Positions 27,790 through 38,900 of a DNA stretch of 64,000 nt are shown here, piece after piece. Each line of letters starts with the position of its first letter. The first letter of the stretch is position 1. This DNA is from Nonomuraea africana (GTDB lineage Bacteria > Actinomycetota > Actinomycetes > Streptosporangiales > Streptosporangiaceae). The DNA lies in contig NZ_JADBEF010000001.1 of the NCBI RefSeq assembly GCF_014873535.1, positions 4,774,001-4,838,000 on the forward strand, in the 5' to 3' direction. The position numbers were made by a program, and so were the translations under genes. A model generated the notes under the pieces. It made no database searches, was not told the origin of the DNA, and saw only the letters and a list, made by a program, of their open reading frames with translations.

Positions 27790-29055
27790 TCAGGCGGAGA
27801 CGGGCGCCTCGGGCACCGTCCGCATCTTCGGGATCGGCGACAGCGCCAGCACCGCCATCGGCACCAGCGCGCCGATCAGTGCCGCGACCAGCACCACGGG
27901 CCGCATCCCCACCGCCTGACCGACCAGCCCCGCCACCAGGGCGCCCACCGGCGCGGGCACCAGCCCCATCGCCCAGATCGTCGCGATCACCCTGCCGGTC
28001 AGCTCCCTGGGCGTCGACGACTGCAGCACGGTGATGTTGTTGACCATGAACACCTGCGTGCACAGCCCGACCAGCAGCTGCGCGACTCCCAGCATCGCCA
28101 CCGCCAGCCACAGCGGGCCGCCCGCCAGCGGCACCAGGATCAGAGCGCTGTTGCCGACCACGGTGGACCACAGCATCGTCGGCCCCGGACCGATGCCCTT
28201 CATCAGCCTGACCGACAGCCACGCCCCGATGATGGCGCCGATGCCGCCGACCGCCAGCACGCCGCCCACCCACGCGGCGGGGACGCCGACCCCGTCCACG
28301 ACGTAGGGGAAGTACAGCGTCTGCAGGATGCCGATGTCGAAGAAGGAGTAGACGGCGGTGGCGATGGCCAGCGGCCGTACCTGGGGCTGGGTCATCACCC
28401 AGCTGAAGCCCTGCCGGATGGCGCCGATCATGGAGCCGCCGCCGTCGGGCTGCGGTGCCTCCTCCTTCTTTTTGATCGACAGCAGGCACAGGGCGGAGGC
28501 GACGTAGCTGGCCACGTCGATGAGGATGACCAGCGGCGCCGAGCGCGCCGCGACGAGCACGCCGGCGAGGCTGGGCCCGACCGCCTTGGAGAGGGAGTCG
28601 CTGAGCTGCAGCTTGCTGTTGCCCTCGCCGAGGTGCTCGGGCGGCACCAGGACGGGCAGGTAGGAGCGGTAGGCGATCTCGAACAGCACGCCGAAGACGC
28701 CCATGACGAAGACCACGACGTACAGCCACCACAGCGTCAGCAGGTCCATCAGGAACAGCAGCGGCACGGTGGCCAGCATGAGCGCGCGCATGGCGTCGCT
28801 CCAGATGAGCACGGGACGGCGGCGCATCCTGTCGACCCAGACCCCGACGACGAAGAACAGCACCATCGGCAGCCTGGCCAGCGCGCCGAGCACGCCCATC
28901 TCCGCGACGGAGGCGTTCAGCAGCAGGAACGCCACGATGGGCATCGCCAGCACGGTCACCTGGGTGCCGACCAGCGACAGGCTCTCCCCTGCCCACAGCT
29001 TGAGGAAGTCGGGGTTGCGCCACAGGGTGGCGGGCTCAGCCGTCGGTGAGGCCAT
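27790..29055 (-). CDS. MFS exporter (EntS-like) at the end of the NRPS-PKS operon
   Basis: 421 aa; the ATG at 29055 overlaps the NRPS stop by 20 bases. Twelve hydrophobic segments can be counted, with the MFS loop 2-3 pattern GVWVDRMRRRPVLIWSDAMRAL (about residues 60-81) and a cytoplasmic loop rich in charge (SIKKKEEAPQPDGGGS). The sequence belongs with drug and siderophore exporters of the EntS group (MFS_3-like). Being translationally coupled to the terminal NRPS, it most likely exports the peptide product or confers self-resistance. It converges with the LLM gene with only 6 bp between stops. Confidence 0.9.
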   Translation of the reverse strand: MASPTAEPATLWRNPDFLKLWAGESLSLVGTQVTVLAMPIVAFLLLNASVAEMGVLGALARLPMVLFFVVGVWVDRMRRRPVLIWSDAMRALMLATVPLLFLMDLLTLWWLYVVVFVMGVFGVLFEIAYRSYLPVLVPPEHLGEGNSKLQLSDSLSKAVGPSLAGVLVAARSAPLVILIDVASYVASALCLLSIKKKEEAPQPDGGGSMIGAIRQGFSWVMTQPQVRPLAIATAVYSFFDIGILQTLYFPYVVDGVGVPAAWVGGVLAVGGIGAIIGAWLSVRLMKGIGPGPTMLWSTVVGNSALILVPLAGGPLWLAVAMLGVAQLLVGLCTQVFMVNNITVLQSSTPRELTGRVIATIWAMGLVPAPVGALVAGLVGQAVGMRPVVLVAALIGALVPMAVLALSPIPKMRTVPEAPVSA

Positions 29056-32000
29056 GGTCGATGCTGCTCCTCAGTTCGGCGGCCGCGTCGGCGACCAGGG
29101 GCTCGTACAGGACGGTGAAGCGTTCGCCGAGGATCGGCGAGATCCGTAGCCGCCCGGTGACCACGGAGCCCCAGCCCATGTCGCCGGGGGCCGCGCCGTT
29201 CTCCGCAGGGGAGAACAGCAGCACGTCGCCGTCGTAGGGCTCGTGGCGGTAGTGGCCGACGGCGTGGGCGTTGGCGCGGAAGACCTTCACGAAGCGGCGC
29301 GCCTGGTTCAGGTCGGCGGTGTCGGGCTGGAGCGTGTCGGCGCGGGCGGCGGCGTCGATGACGGTGAGCAGCCGCTGCTCGGGGTCCATCCGGTGCAGGT
29401 CGTCGAGCTCGACCTGGACGGGCCCGCCCGCCAGGGCGTGCATGAGCAGCACGGCGTCGTCCTCCAGCGAGGCGCGCAGCACGGGCTCGTCCGCGTCGGA
29501 GTAGAAGAGCGCGACCAGCGGCACCTGCTCGCCCATGGCCCGCAGCCGCCTGGCGGACTCCAGGGCGATGTTGCCGCCGATGCAGAACCCGCCGAGCACG
29601 TAGGGGCCGTGCGGGCGGATCTTGAGCAGGTGCGCGACGTAGTCGTCGACCATCTCCTCCAGTGTGGCGTGCGGCTCCTCGCCGGGCGCGAGCCCCGCCG
29701 CCTGGATCGCGTAGACGGGCTGGTCGGCGCCCAGATGGCGGGTGAGCGGCAGGTAGCGGAAGACCTGCCCGCCGAGGGCGTGGAACAGGAAGATCGGCGT
29801 GCGGTCGCCGCCGGGCCGCAGCGGCACGATGCGCTCGGGGGCGCCGTCGTTGTCCTGCGGACGGCGCAGCTCGGCTGCCAGCAGCGCGACCGTGGGCGCG
29901 GTGAGCACGGTCGACAGCGCCACGTCCCTGCCCAGCTCCTTGCGCAACCGCATCGTCAGGCGCAGTGCGAGCAGCGAGTGGCCGCCGAGGGCGAAGAAGT
30001 CGTCGTGGACGCTGACCGCGCGCACCCCCAGCGTCTCCTCCCACAGCACGGCCAGGCGCGCCTCGAACGGGTCGCGCGGCGGGACGTACCGCTCCCTGCC
30101 CGGCTCCCCCGGCGCGGGCAGGGCGGCGCGGTCGAGCTTGCCGTTCACCGTGACGGGCAGCGCCTCCAGCGCCACCCACGAGGCCGGCACCATGTGCTCG
30201 GGCAGCCGCCCGCGCAGCCGTACGGCGAGCGCCGTCCCGTCGATCTCCGCGCCGGGCTCCAGGACCACGTAGCCGACCAGCCGCTCCTCCCTCAGCGTCA
30301 CCACCGCGGAGCGGACCTCGGGCTGCGCGGCGAGAACGGCCTCGATCTCGCCCAGCTCGACCCGCTGGCCGCGGATCTTGACCTGGAAGTCGGACCTGCC
30401 GAGATACTCCACCTCGCCGCCGGGCAGCCACCTGGCCACGTCGCCCGTGCGGTACAGGCGCGCGCCGGGCGGGCCGTAGGGGTCGGGCACGAACCGCTCG
30501 GCCGTCAGGCCCGGCCGATTGACGTAGCCGCGGGCCAGCTGGACGCCGCCCAGGCACAGCTCGCCCGGCGTGCCGACCGGCACCCGTTCGCCACGCTCGT
30601 CGAGGATCTCCATGCGGGTGTTGGCGATCGGCCGCCCGATCGGCACGGTCGTCTCGCCCGGACGGCAGGCGTGCCACGAGACGTCCACCGCCGCCTCGGT
30701 CGGCCCGTACAGGTTGTGCAGCTCGGTGTGCGGGAGCCGGTCGAGGAAGCGGCCCGCCAGCTCGGCGGGCAGCGCCTCCCCCGAGCAGATCACCCGCCGC
30801 ATCGTCTCGGGCAGCAGCGGCTCGTCCAGGAAGACGGCCAGCATCGAGGGGACGAAGTGCAGGGTGGTGATCCGCTGCGAGGTGATCAGCTCGGCCAGGT
30901 AGGCGCTGTCCTTGTGCCCTTCGGGCCGGGCCACCACCAGGCCGGCACCGGCCGTGAGGGGCCAGAACAGCTCCCACACCGACACGTCGAACCCGATCGG
31001 CGTCTTCTGCGCCACCCGGTCGGCGTGGGTGAGCGGGAAGGTCTCCTGCATCCAGCGCAGGCGGTTGGCGATCGCCCGGTGCGAGACGCCGACACCCTTG
31101 GGCCGGCCGGTCGAGCCCGAGGTGAAGATCACGTAAGCGAGGGCGTCGGGGTGGACCTCGGGCAGCCGGCCGAGCGGGCCGGCGGCGGCGCCGTCCACGC
31201 GGAGCGCGACGCCGTCCGGCAGCAGGGCCGCGGTGTCCGCGGTCGCGAGCACCGTGCGCGCCCCTGCCTCGCCGATCATGTAGGCGAGCCGTTCGGCGGG
31301 CAGCGAGGGCTCCAGCGGCAGGTAGGCGGCGCCCGCGCCGAGCACGCCCAGCAGCGCGGGCAGCAGCTCGGGCCCGCGCTCCATGCACACGCCGACCACG
31401 TCGCCAGGAACCGTTCCCGCCGCGATCAGCCGGTGGGAGACGGCGCGGGCGCGCGCCGTCAGCTGCCGGTAGGTGAGCCAGACGCCGTCGTAGCAGACGG
31501 CGGGCGCGGTCGGCGTGCGCGCGACCTGGGCGGCGATGATCTCGTGAAGCGGGGCGACGTCGTACGACCTCGCGGTGTCGTTCCAGCGCTCGATCGCGGC
31601 CGCGCCACGCGCGAGGTAGGGGGCGGCGGGCCGGGGATCGGCCTCGGTGTCGGTGGCCTGGCGCAGCGCGGTCAGGTAGTGGTCCCTGACGGCGGCGACC
31701 TGCTCGGCGCCGAACTGGGTCCGGTCGTAGGCGATCGCCAGCTCGAACCCGCCGTGCTCCCTCGCCCTGGTGAAGCTCGTCGCGAACGGCAGGTCGGTCT
31801 GCTCGAAGAACTCCTGGTCCACGACCTCGATGCCGGGCATGCCCCGGTAGACGTGGAAGTCGCGGAAGTCGAACAGCACGTCGAGCAGGGGCGCGCGGCC
31901 CGAGGCGCGCTGGATCTCGAACAGCGGGTAGCGCCGGTGCGGCAGCAGCGCCACCTCGGCGTCGAACACCCTGCGCACCAGCGCCGCCCAGCTGGGAGCG

Positions 32001-32929
32001 GTCACGTCGATCCGCAGCGGCACGGTGTTCAGGAACAGCCCGAGCACCTCCTCGCCCGCCTCGCTCTCCGGACGGCCGTGGGTGACGAGCCCCGTCATGA
32101 CCTCGGGCGCGCCGGTCACCAGCCCCAGCACGCGCAGGTGGACGGCCAGCAGGACGGTGCGCAGCGGCACCCGCAGCGACCTGGCCACCCGCTCCAGCTC
32201 GGCCAGGAGCGCGGCGGGGACGGGCGTGCGCAGCACCTCGACGAGGCTCTCACCCTCCGCGGCGTGCCCTGGCAACCGCGGGAGGCGGGTCTCCGGCGCG
32301 TCGGCCACCCGCTCCAGCCAGAACTCCCGCGACTCCGCCGAGGAGAGCGCCGCGCGCTCGCCCGCGACCAGGTCCCTGAACCGGGCCGAGGGCGCTGTCA
32401 CGGGCAGCGGCTCGCCGGAGAGGTGCGCGTGGTAGCGGCGGAACAGCTCGGTGATCAGCGACGCCACGCTCCACCCGTCGAGGATCGCGTGGTGGAAGCT
32501 CAGGCTGAAGGCGAAGTGCCCGGCCGCGAGCAGGTGCACGTGCACCCTGGCCAGCGGCGGCGCCGACCAGTCGAAGGGGCGTCGCTTCTCCCGCTCCGAC
32601 CACTCCTTGACGCGTTCGCCGCCCTCGGGATCGCCCGACAGGTCGGTGACCTCCAGCGGGATGACCGCCGAGCGGTGCACCAGCTGCAGCGGCTCGCTGA
32701 ACCTGGTCAGGTCGATCGAGGTGCGCAGCACCGGATGCCTGGCGGCCAGCTCGGCGAGCGCGGCCTCGAACGCCGCCCGGTCGAAGCGGCCGCGGAGCGT
32801 GACAGTGGTCAGGTCGTGGTAGGTGAGCGCGTCCGGTTCGTAGGCGCTGTGGTAGAGCATTCCGGCCTGCAGCGTGGCCAGGGGGTAGGCGTCCTCGACG
32901 CCGCCGGGCGCCCCCGTCGTGACCGTCAT
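29036..32929 (-). CDS. NRPS, C-A(Ser)-PCP-TE, termination module
   Basis: 1297 aa; ATGA overlap with the preceding NRPS. Condensation domain with HHAILDGW (about 149) and a YPLATLQAGMLYHS N-terminus. Adenylation domain about 445-960; residues at the ten specificity positions read D V W H I S L V D K, which is a serine code. PCP with GGHSLLAL (about 982). Thioesterase from about 1045: the nucleophile elbow is GGFCIGG (about 1114), Cys instead of Ser, and the late segment where a catalytic His is expected reads GERFTVLYEP. It should add the second Ser and release the chain, as acid, lactone or macrocycle. It is followed by the MFS exporter. Confidence 0.93.
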   Translation of the reverse strand: MTVTTGAPGGVEDAYPLATLQAGMLYHSAYEPDALTYHDLTTVTLRGRFDRAAFEAALAELAARHPVLRTSIDLTRFSEPLQLVHRSAVIPLEVTDLSGDPEGGERVKEWSEREKRRPFDWSAPPLARVHVHLLAAGHFAFSLSFHHAILDGWSVASLITELFRRYHAHLSGEPLPVTAPSARFRDLVAGERAALSSAESREFWLERVADAPETRLPRLPGHAAEGESLVEVLRTPVPAALLAELERVARSLRVPLRTVLLAVHLRVLGLVTGAPEVMTGLVTHGRPESEAGEEVLGLFLNTVPLRIDVTAPSWAALVRRVFDAEVALLPHRRYPLFEIQRASGRAPLLDVLFDFRDFHVYRGMPGIEVVDQEFFEQTDLPFATSFTRAREHGGFELAIAYDRTQFGAEQVAAVRDHYLTALRQATDTEADPRPAAPYLARGAAAIERWNDTARSYDVAPLHEIIAAQVARTPTAPAVCYDGVWLTYRQLTARARAVSHRLIAAGTVPGDVVGVCMERGPELLPALLGVLGAGAAYLPLEPSLPAERLAYMIGEAGARTVLATADTAALLPDGVALRVDGAAAGPLGRLPEVHPDALAYVIFTSGSTGRPKGVGVSHRAIANRLRWMQETFPLTHADRVAQKTPIGFDVSVWELFWPLTAGAGLVVARPEGHKDSAYLAELITSQRITTLHFVPSMLAVFLDEPLLPETMRRVICSGEALPAELAGRFLDRLPHTELHNLYGPTEAAVDVSWHACRPGETTVPIGRPIANTRMEILDERGERVPVGTPGELCLGGVQLARGYVNRPGLTAERFVPDPYGPPGARLYRTGDVARWLPGGEVEYLGRSDFQVKIRGQRVELGEIEAVLAAQPEVRSAVVTLREERLVGYVVLEPGAEIDGTALAVRLRGRLPEHMVPASWVALEALPVTVNGKLDRAALPAPGEPGRERYVPPRDPFEARLAVLWEETLGVRAVSVHDDFFALGGHSLLALRLTMRLRKELGRDVALSTVLTAPTVALLAAELRRPQDNDGAPERIVPLRPGGDRTPIFLFHALGGQVFRYLPLTRHLGADQPVYAIQAAGLAPGEEPHATLEEMVDDYVAHLLKIRPHGPYVLGGFCIGGNIALESARRLRAMGEQVPLVALFYSDADEPVLRASLEDDAVLLMHALAGGPVQVELDDLHRMDPEQRLLTVIDAAARADTLQPDTADLNQARRFVKVFRANAHAVGHYRHEPYDGDVLLFSPAENGAAPGDMGWGSVVTGRLRISPILGERFTVLYEPLVADAAAELRSSIDHGLTDG

Positions 32930-35900
32930 CCCGCCTCACCTTCCAGCATCAGGGCCAAGTCCTCGGGATTGAGCAGCTCGAAGGCCGCGACCTGCGTCTC
33001 CTGCGGCTCCGTGGCCTGCGCGGGGCGCAGGCGCGCGGCGAGCTCGCCGAGGGTCTGGTGCAGGAACAGCTGCTCCAGCCGTACGGCATAGCCCGCCGCC
33101 CGCAGGCGGGCGACCACCTTCAGGCTGCGGATGGAGTCGCCGCCGACGGCGAAGAAGTTGTCGTGCGCGGAGACCTGGTCGAGCCCGAGCACCTCGCGCC
33201 AGGCCGCGGCGACGGCGAGCTCGGCGGGCCCCTCGGGCTCGGCGTGCGCGTCCGCCGCCTGGTGGCGGGGGCGGGGCAGCGCCTGACGGTCGAGCTTGCC
33301 GCTGCGGGTGAGCGGCAGCGCGTCGAGCAGCACCCAGGTGGTGGGGATCATGTGGTCGGGCAGCCGCCCGGCCAGCTCCTCGCGCCAGCCTGCCGCCTCG
33401 GCCTCCCCCACCACCCGCACAGCGCCACCCGCCGGCGCCACGAAGGCTGCGTCGGGCATCCCAGGAGCGGCTTTGGGCAACTCCGGGCTTTTTTCGCGCG
33501 ACGCGGGAGCGGCTTCAGGCGACGCGGGGTCGGCTTCCGGCACCACGTAGCCGACCAGGCGCAGTCCTGCGCCGTCCTCGACCGCGTGGGCGGCCGCCGC
33601 GCGCACGCCGGGTAGCGCGGCCATGGCCGCCTCGATCTCGCCCAGCTCCACCCGCATGCCGCGGATCTTGACCTGGAAGTCGGACCGGCCGAGATACTCG
33701 ATCTCGCCGTCGGGCCGCCACCTGGCCACGTCGCCGGTGTCGTAGAGCCGCGCGCCCGGCGGGCCGTGCGGGTCCGGGACGAACCGTTCGGCGGTCAGCC
33801 CCGCCCTGCCCGCGTACCCGCGGGCGAGCTGGACGCCGCCGATCCACAGGGTGCCGGGCACGCCGACGGGGACGCGGTTCAGCCGGTCGTCGAGGATCTC
33901 CAGGCGGGTGTTGGCGATCGGCCGCCCGATGGGGATCGTGCGCTCGCCCGGCCGGCAGGCGTGCCAGGAGACGTCTACCGCCGCCTCGGTCGGGCCGTAC
34001 AGGTTGTGCAGCTCGACGTCCGGCAGCCGCTCGTGGAAGCGCGCCGCCAGCTCGGCGCTCAGCGCCTCTCCCGAGCAGACGACCCGCCGCAGCGTGTCCG
34101 GCAGCCGTGGCTCCTCCAGGAAGGCGTCCAGCATGGACGGCACGAAGTGCGCGGTGGTGACCGACTCGGCCTGGATGAGGCCGGCCAGGTAGGCGGGGTC
34201 GGCGTGCCCGCCGGATCTGGCGACGGCCAGGCCCGCCCCTGTCATGAAGGGCCAGAACAGCTCCCACACCGACACGTCGAAGGAGAAGGGTGTCTTGTGC
34301 AGCACGCGGTCGGCCTCGGTCAGCGCCAACGCGTCCTGCATCCAGCGCAGCCTGTTGACGATCGCGCGATGGGAGACGCCGACGCCCTTGGGCCTGCCGG
34401 TCGAGCCCGAGGTGTAGATCACGTACGCGAGGGCGTCGGCGGGGACGCCGACGTCCAGCGGAGCGGCGTCCTCGGCCCCGACGGCGTCGGCGTCGCGGTC
34501 GAGCAGCACGTGCGCGACGTCGCCGGGCAGCGCGCCCGACGCCTCGCCGGTCGAGATCACCAGCCGCGCGCCCGCGTCGGCGGTCATGAAGGCCAGCCGG
34601 TCGCGCGGGTGGTCGGGCTCCAGCGGCAGGTAGGCCGCGCCCGCCGCGAGCACGGCGTGGACGGCGACCACCAGGTCGGGGCCGCGTTCCAGGCACACGC
34701 CGACGACCTGGTCGCAGCCGGCGCCGAGCGCGCGCAACCTGCGGGCCAGCCGGTTGACCCTGGCCGCGAACTCCTCGTAGGTCCACCACGGCCCGCCGTC
34801 GAAGCCCAGCGCGGGGGCGCGCGGGGTGCGGAGGGCCTGAGCGGCCACCAGCTCGTGGAGGGTGCCGCCCGGTTGAGCGGCGGCCGTGTCGTTTGCCGTG
34901 TCGTTGGCCGTCTCGATGGCCGCGAGCTCGGCAGGGGTGAGCAGGGCGGCGTCGGCGACGGCGCGTTCGGGGTCGGCGACCACGGCCGCCAGCAGCGCAC
35001 GGTAGTGGTCGGCCAGACGGCGCATCCTGTCGTCGTCGAACAGGTCGGTGGCGTAGTCCATGACGCACAGCAGTGAGCCGTCCGCCCGCTCCTCGACGAC
35101 GAACCCGAGGTCGAACATGGCCGTGCCGGGGCGGACGTCGCGGCGCTCCAGCTTCAGGCCGTGGCCGTCCCCCGGCAGGTCGGGGGTGTTCTGGTAGGCG
35201 AGCATGACCTGGAACAGGGGGTTGCGCGACAGGTCCCGCCTGACATCCAGCTCGTCGACCAGCACCTCGAAGGGCAGGCCCGCGTGCTCGACGGCGCCGA
35301 GGACCCGGTCGCGGGTGCGGCGCAGCAGCTCGGTGAAGCTCGGCCGGCCCGACAGGTCGCCGCGCAGCACCAGTGTGTTGAGGAAGAGGCCGACGGTCCC
35401 GTCGAGGGAGGGGTGCGGCCTGACCGACATGGGCGTGCCCAGCGGGATGTCCAGCCGTCCCGTGTAGCGGGACAGCAGGGCCTGCAGGCCGGCCACGAGC
35501 GCCATGAACGGCGTGGCCCGCTGCTCGGCGGCCAGCGCCCGCAGGCCGCCGGCGAGGTCGCGGTCCAGGTCGAACAGCAGCCGCCGGCCCTCGTGGGCCC
35601 GCAGCGCCGGCCGCGGCCGGTCGGCGGGCAGGTCCAGCAGGTCGGGCAGGCCGTCGAGCGCCTCCCGCCAGTAGGCGAGATCGTCGCCCTGCGGCTGCTC
35701 GCGCCGCCACTCCACGTAGTCGGCGTAGCCGGCGCGCGGCTCGGGCGGGCGCCCTCCCGCGTACAGCTCCAGCAGCTCGTTGAGCAGGATGGCCACCGAC
35801 CAGCGGTCGGCCAGGATGTGGTGGAGGGTCAGCACCAGCCGGTGCTCGTCCTCGGCCACCTGGATGAGCAGGGCGCGGACCAGCGGTCCGGTGGTGAGGT

Positions 35901-38900
35901 CGAAGCGGAAGGCCGCCTCCGCGAGCTCGACCGCGTCCGCCTCCGGCTCGGTCAACTCGCTGATCGTCAGCGCGGGGCGCGAGGGTCCTGGGCGCTGCCA
36001 CGGCTCGCCGTCGTCGACCGTGACCACGTGGGTGAGGACGGGGTGCCGGTCCACGAGCGCGTCGAAGGCCGCGGCCATGGCGGCGTGGTCGAGAGAGCCC
36101 TCGATCCGGTAGGCCCACGACAGCGTGTAGGCCGGGTTGCCGGGGTCGAGGCTGTCGATGATCCACAGGCGGCGCTGGGCGTCCGACAGCGGCGCGGGCG
36201 CCGAAGGGTCGGCTCGGGGCGGGATCGGCGGCGCATCGAGCGGGCCGGCTTCGCCCGCCCTCAGCTCCAGTACGGCCAGCGCCTGCGCCTCGACGGTGGT
36301 CGCCTCGAAGCAGCGGCGCAGCGGCAGCTCCACGCCGAACTCCTCGAAGACGCGGCCGACCAGGCGCACGGCCAGCAGCGAGTGCCCGCCGGAGGCGAAG
36401 AAGTCGTCCCGCACACCCACGCGCTGCCTGCCGAGCAGCTCGGCCCAGATCGCGCACAGGGTCGCCTCGGTGGGGGTGCGCGGCTCGACCCGCTCGGCCT
36501 CGACGGCCCGCGGCGGCGGGAGCGCCGCTCTGTCGAGCTTGCCGCTGGGCATCACGGGGAAGGCCGTCACCGCCACGAAGGCGGCCGGGATCATCGCCTC
36601 GGGCAGCCTGGATCGCAGGTGTGCGCGCAGCTCGCCGGTCATGCCGGCGGGGCCGGCCGAGCCCGTCCAGTCCAGGTAGGCGACCAGGCCGCGGCCGCCG
36701 GGGGCGTCCTCGCGCACCGTCACCACCGCCCGCCGTACCGAGGGGTGCTCGGCGAGGACGGCGGCGACCTCGTCGGGCTCGATCCGCACCCCGCGCACCT
36801 TTACCTGGTCGTCCAGGCGGCCCAGGTACTCCAGTGTCCCGTCGGTCCGCCATCGGACGAGGTCGCCCGTGCGGTACAGGCGGCCGCCCGCCGTGCCGAA
36901 GGGATCGGGCACGAACCGCTCGGCGGTCAGCCCCGGACGGCCGTGGTAGCCGCGGGTCACGCCCGCGCCGCCGAGCAGCAGCTCGCCCGGCACGCCCACG
37001 GGCACCGGGCGCAGGTCGCGGTCCACCACGTACGCGGTCGTGTTGGCCACCGCTCTGCCGATGAGCATGGTGGTGGCGCCGCGCGGCACCTGATAGGCGG
37101 TCGACCAGATGGTGGTCTCCGTCGGGCCGTAGAAGTTCCACAGCTCTCCCGCGACCTCCAGGAGGCCCGCGGCCAGGTCGGCGGGGAGCGGCTCGCCCCC
37201 GCAGATGACGCGCGGCAGGCCCGGCGGCAGCTCGGGCAGCGCCAGACCGGCCACCGACGGGGTCAGCTGGACCAGCTCCACCTCGGCCGCGGCGGCGCGG
37301 ATCAGCTTGGGGGTGCGGGCGGTGTCCTCCGGCGCGACCACCAGCGTGCCGCCCGACAGCAGCGGGGTGAAGATCTCCAGGGCGGCGATGTCGAACGACA
37401 GCGAGGTCATCAGCAGCGCGCTGCCGCCGCCCAGCGTGCGGATGACGTCCGTGACCAGGTTGACCACGCCGCGATGCGGCACCTGCACGCCCTTGGGCCG
37501 GCCCGTCGAGCCGGAGGTGTAGATGAGGTAGGCCAGGTGGTCCTGGGTGACGGTGGGCAGCGGGCCCTCGGGCGCGGGCGGGCACCGGTCGAGCAGGAGC
37601 TCCGCCGGCCGCGTGTCGGGCAGGCGGTCGAGGAGCGACGAGTGGGTCAGCAGCAGCGCCGCGCCCGAGTCGGACAGCAGGTAGGCGAGCCGTTCGGCCG
37701 GGTAGGCGGGGTCGAGCGGCAGGTAGTGCGCGCCCGCCCGCAGGACGGCGAGCAGCGCGACGACGAGGCCGGCGTCGCGCGGCAGGCACAGCGCGACGCA
37801 CGACTCGACGCCCACGCCGCGCGCGGCCAGTAGCCTGGCCAGCGCCTCGGCCCGCGTGACCAGGTCGGCGTAGGTGATCTCCTCGCCCTCCATGGTCCGC
37901 ACGGCGATCGCGTCGGGCGTGCGCTTGGCCTGCTCGGCGACCAGGTCGTGCAGCGGCAGCCCCGGGTACGGCGCGGCGGTCGCCGTCCAGTCGTCGAGCA
38001 TCCGCCCGCGCTGCTCGCCGGTCATCAGCGGCAGCTCCGACAGCCGCAGCCCCGGATCGGCGGCCGCCGCGGTGAGCAGCAGCCGGTAGGCGCCGGCCAG
38101 GCGGGCGATGCTCTCCTCGTCGAACAGCTCGGTGCTGTACTCGACCCAGATGCCCGCTCCCTCGTCCGACCTGACGACGTCCAGGCTCAGGTCGAGCTCG
38201 GCCGTGCCGTTGGAGAAGCGCCCGCGCGTCCCCAGCGGCAGCAGGTTGAAGCCGACCTGGAAGAGAGGGGTGCGGCTGGGGTCGCGGTCCGGCTGGAGCG
38301 CCTCGACCAGCCGGTCGAAGGGCGCCTCGGCGTGGTCGAGCGCCTCGAGCACGGTCACCCGTACCCGATCGAGCAGCTCGCCGAAGGAGGGGTCGCCGCC
38401 GAGATCGGTCCGCAGCACAAGGGTGTTGATGAACATGCCGATCAGCGGCTCGACATCGGGCAGGTCCCGGCCCCCCACCGGCGAGCCCACCGCGACGTCG
38501 TACTGGTCGGCGTGGCGGGCCAGCAGCGCCTTGAACCCGGCCAGCAGCACCATGAACAGCGTGGCGCCGCGCCGCCTGCCCAGCGCCTCCAGGCCGTCGA
38601 CCAGCTCGGCAGGCAGGCTCAGCTGGTACTCGGCGCCCGCGTGCCCGCGGACGGGCGGGCGCGGCCGGTCCGTGGGCAGCCCCAGGTCGCGCGGCAGCCC
38701 CGCCAGCCGGTCGCGCCAGTAGTCGAGCTGCTCGGCCAGGACGCCCTGGGAGAGGTGCTCGCGCTGCCACACCGCGTAGTCGGCGTACTGGATCGCGAGC
38801 TCGGGCAGCCGGTGCGGCCGCCCCTCCGCCAGCGCGGCGTCGATCTCCAGCAGCTCGTTGACGAAGGTGGCCCCCGAGGTGGCGTCGAAGACCGCGTGGT

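Noticed and set aside
29243..33091. 1282-codon plus-strand frame opposite the NRPS genes
   Set aside because: High-GC shadow of the NRPS reading frame, rich in Arg, Gly, Val and Gln, without domains. The other strand holds full C, A and PCP motifs.
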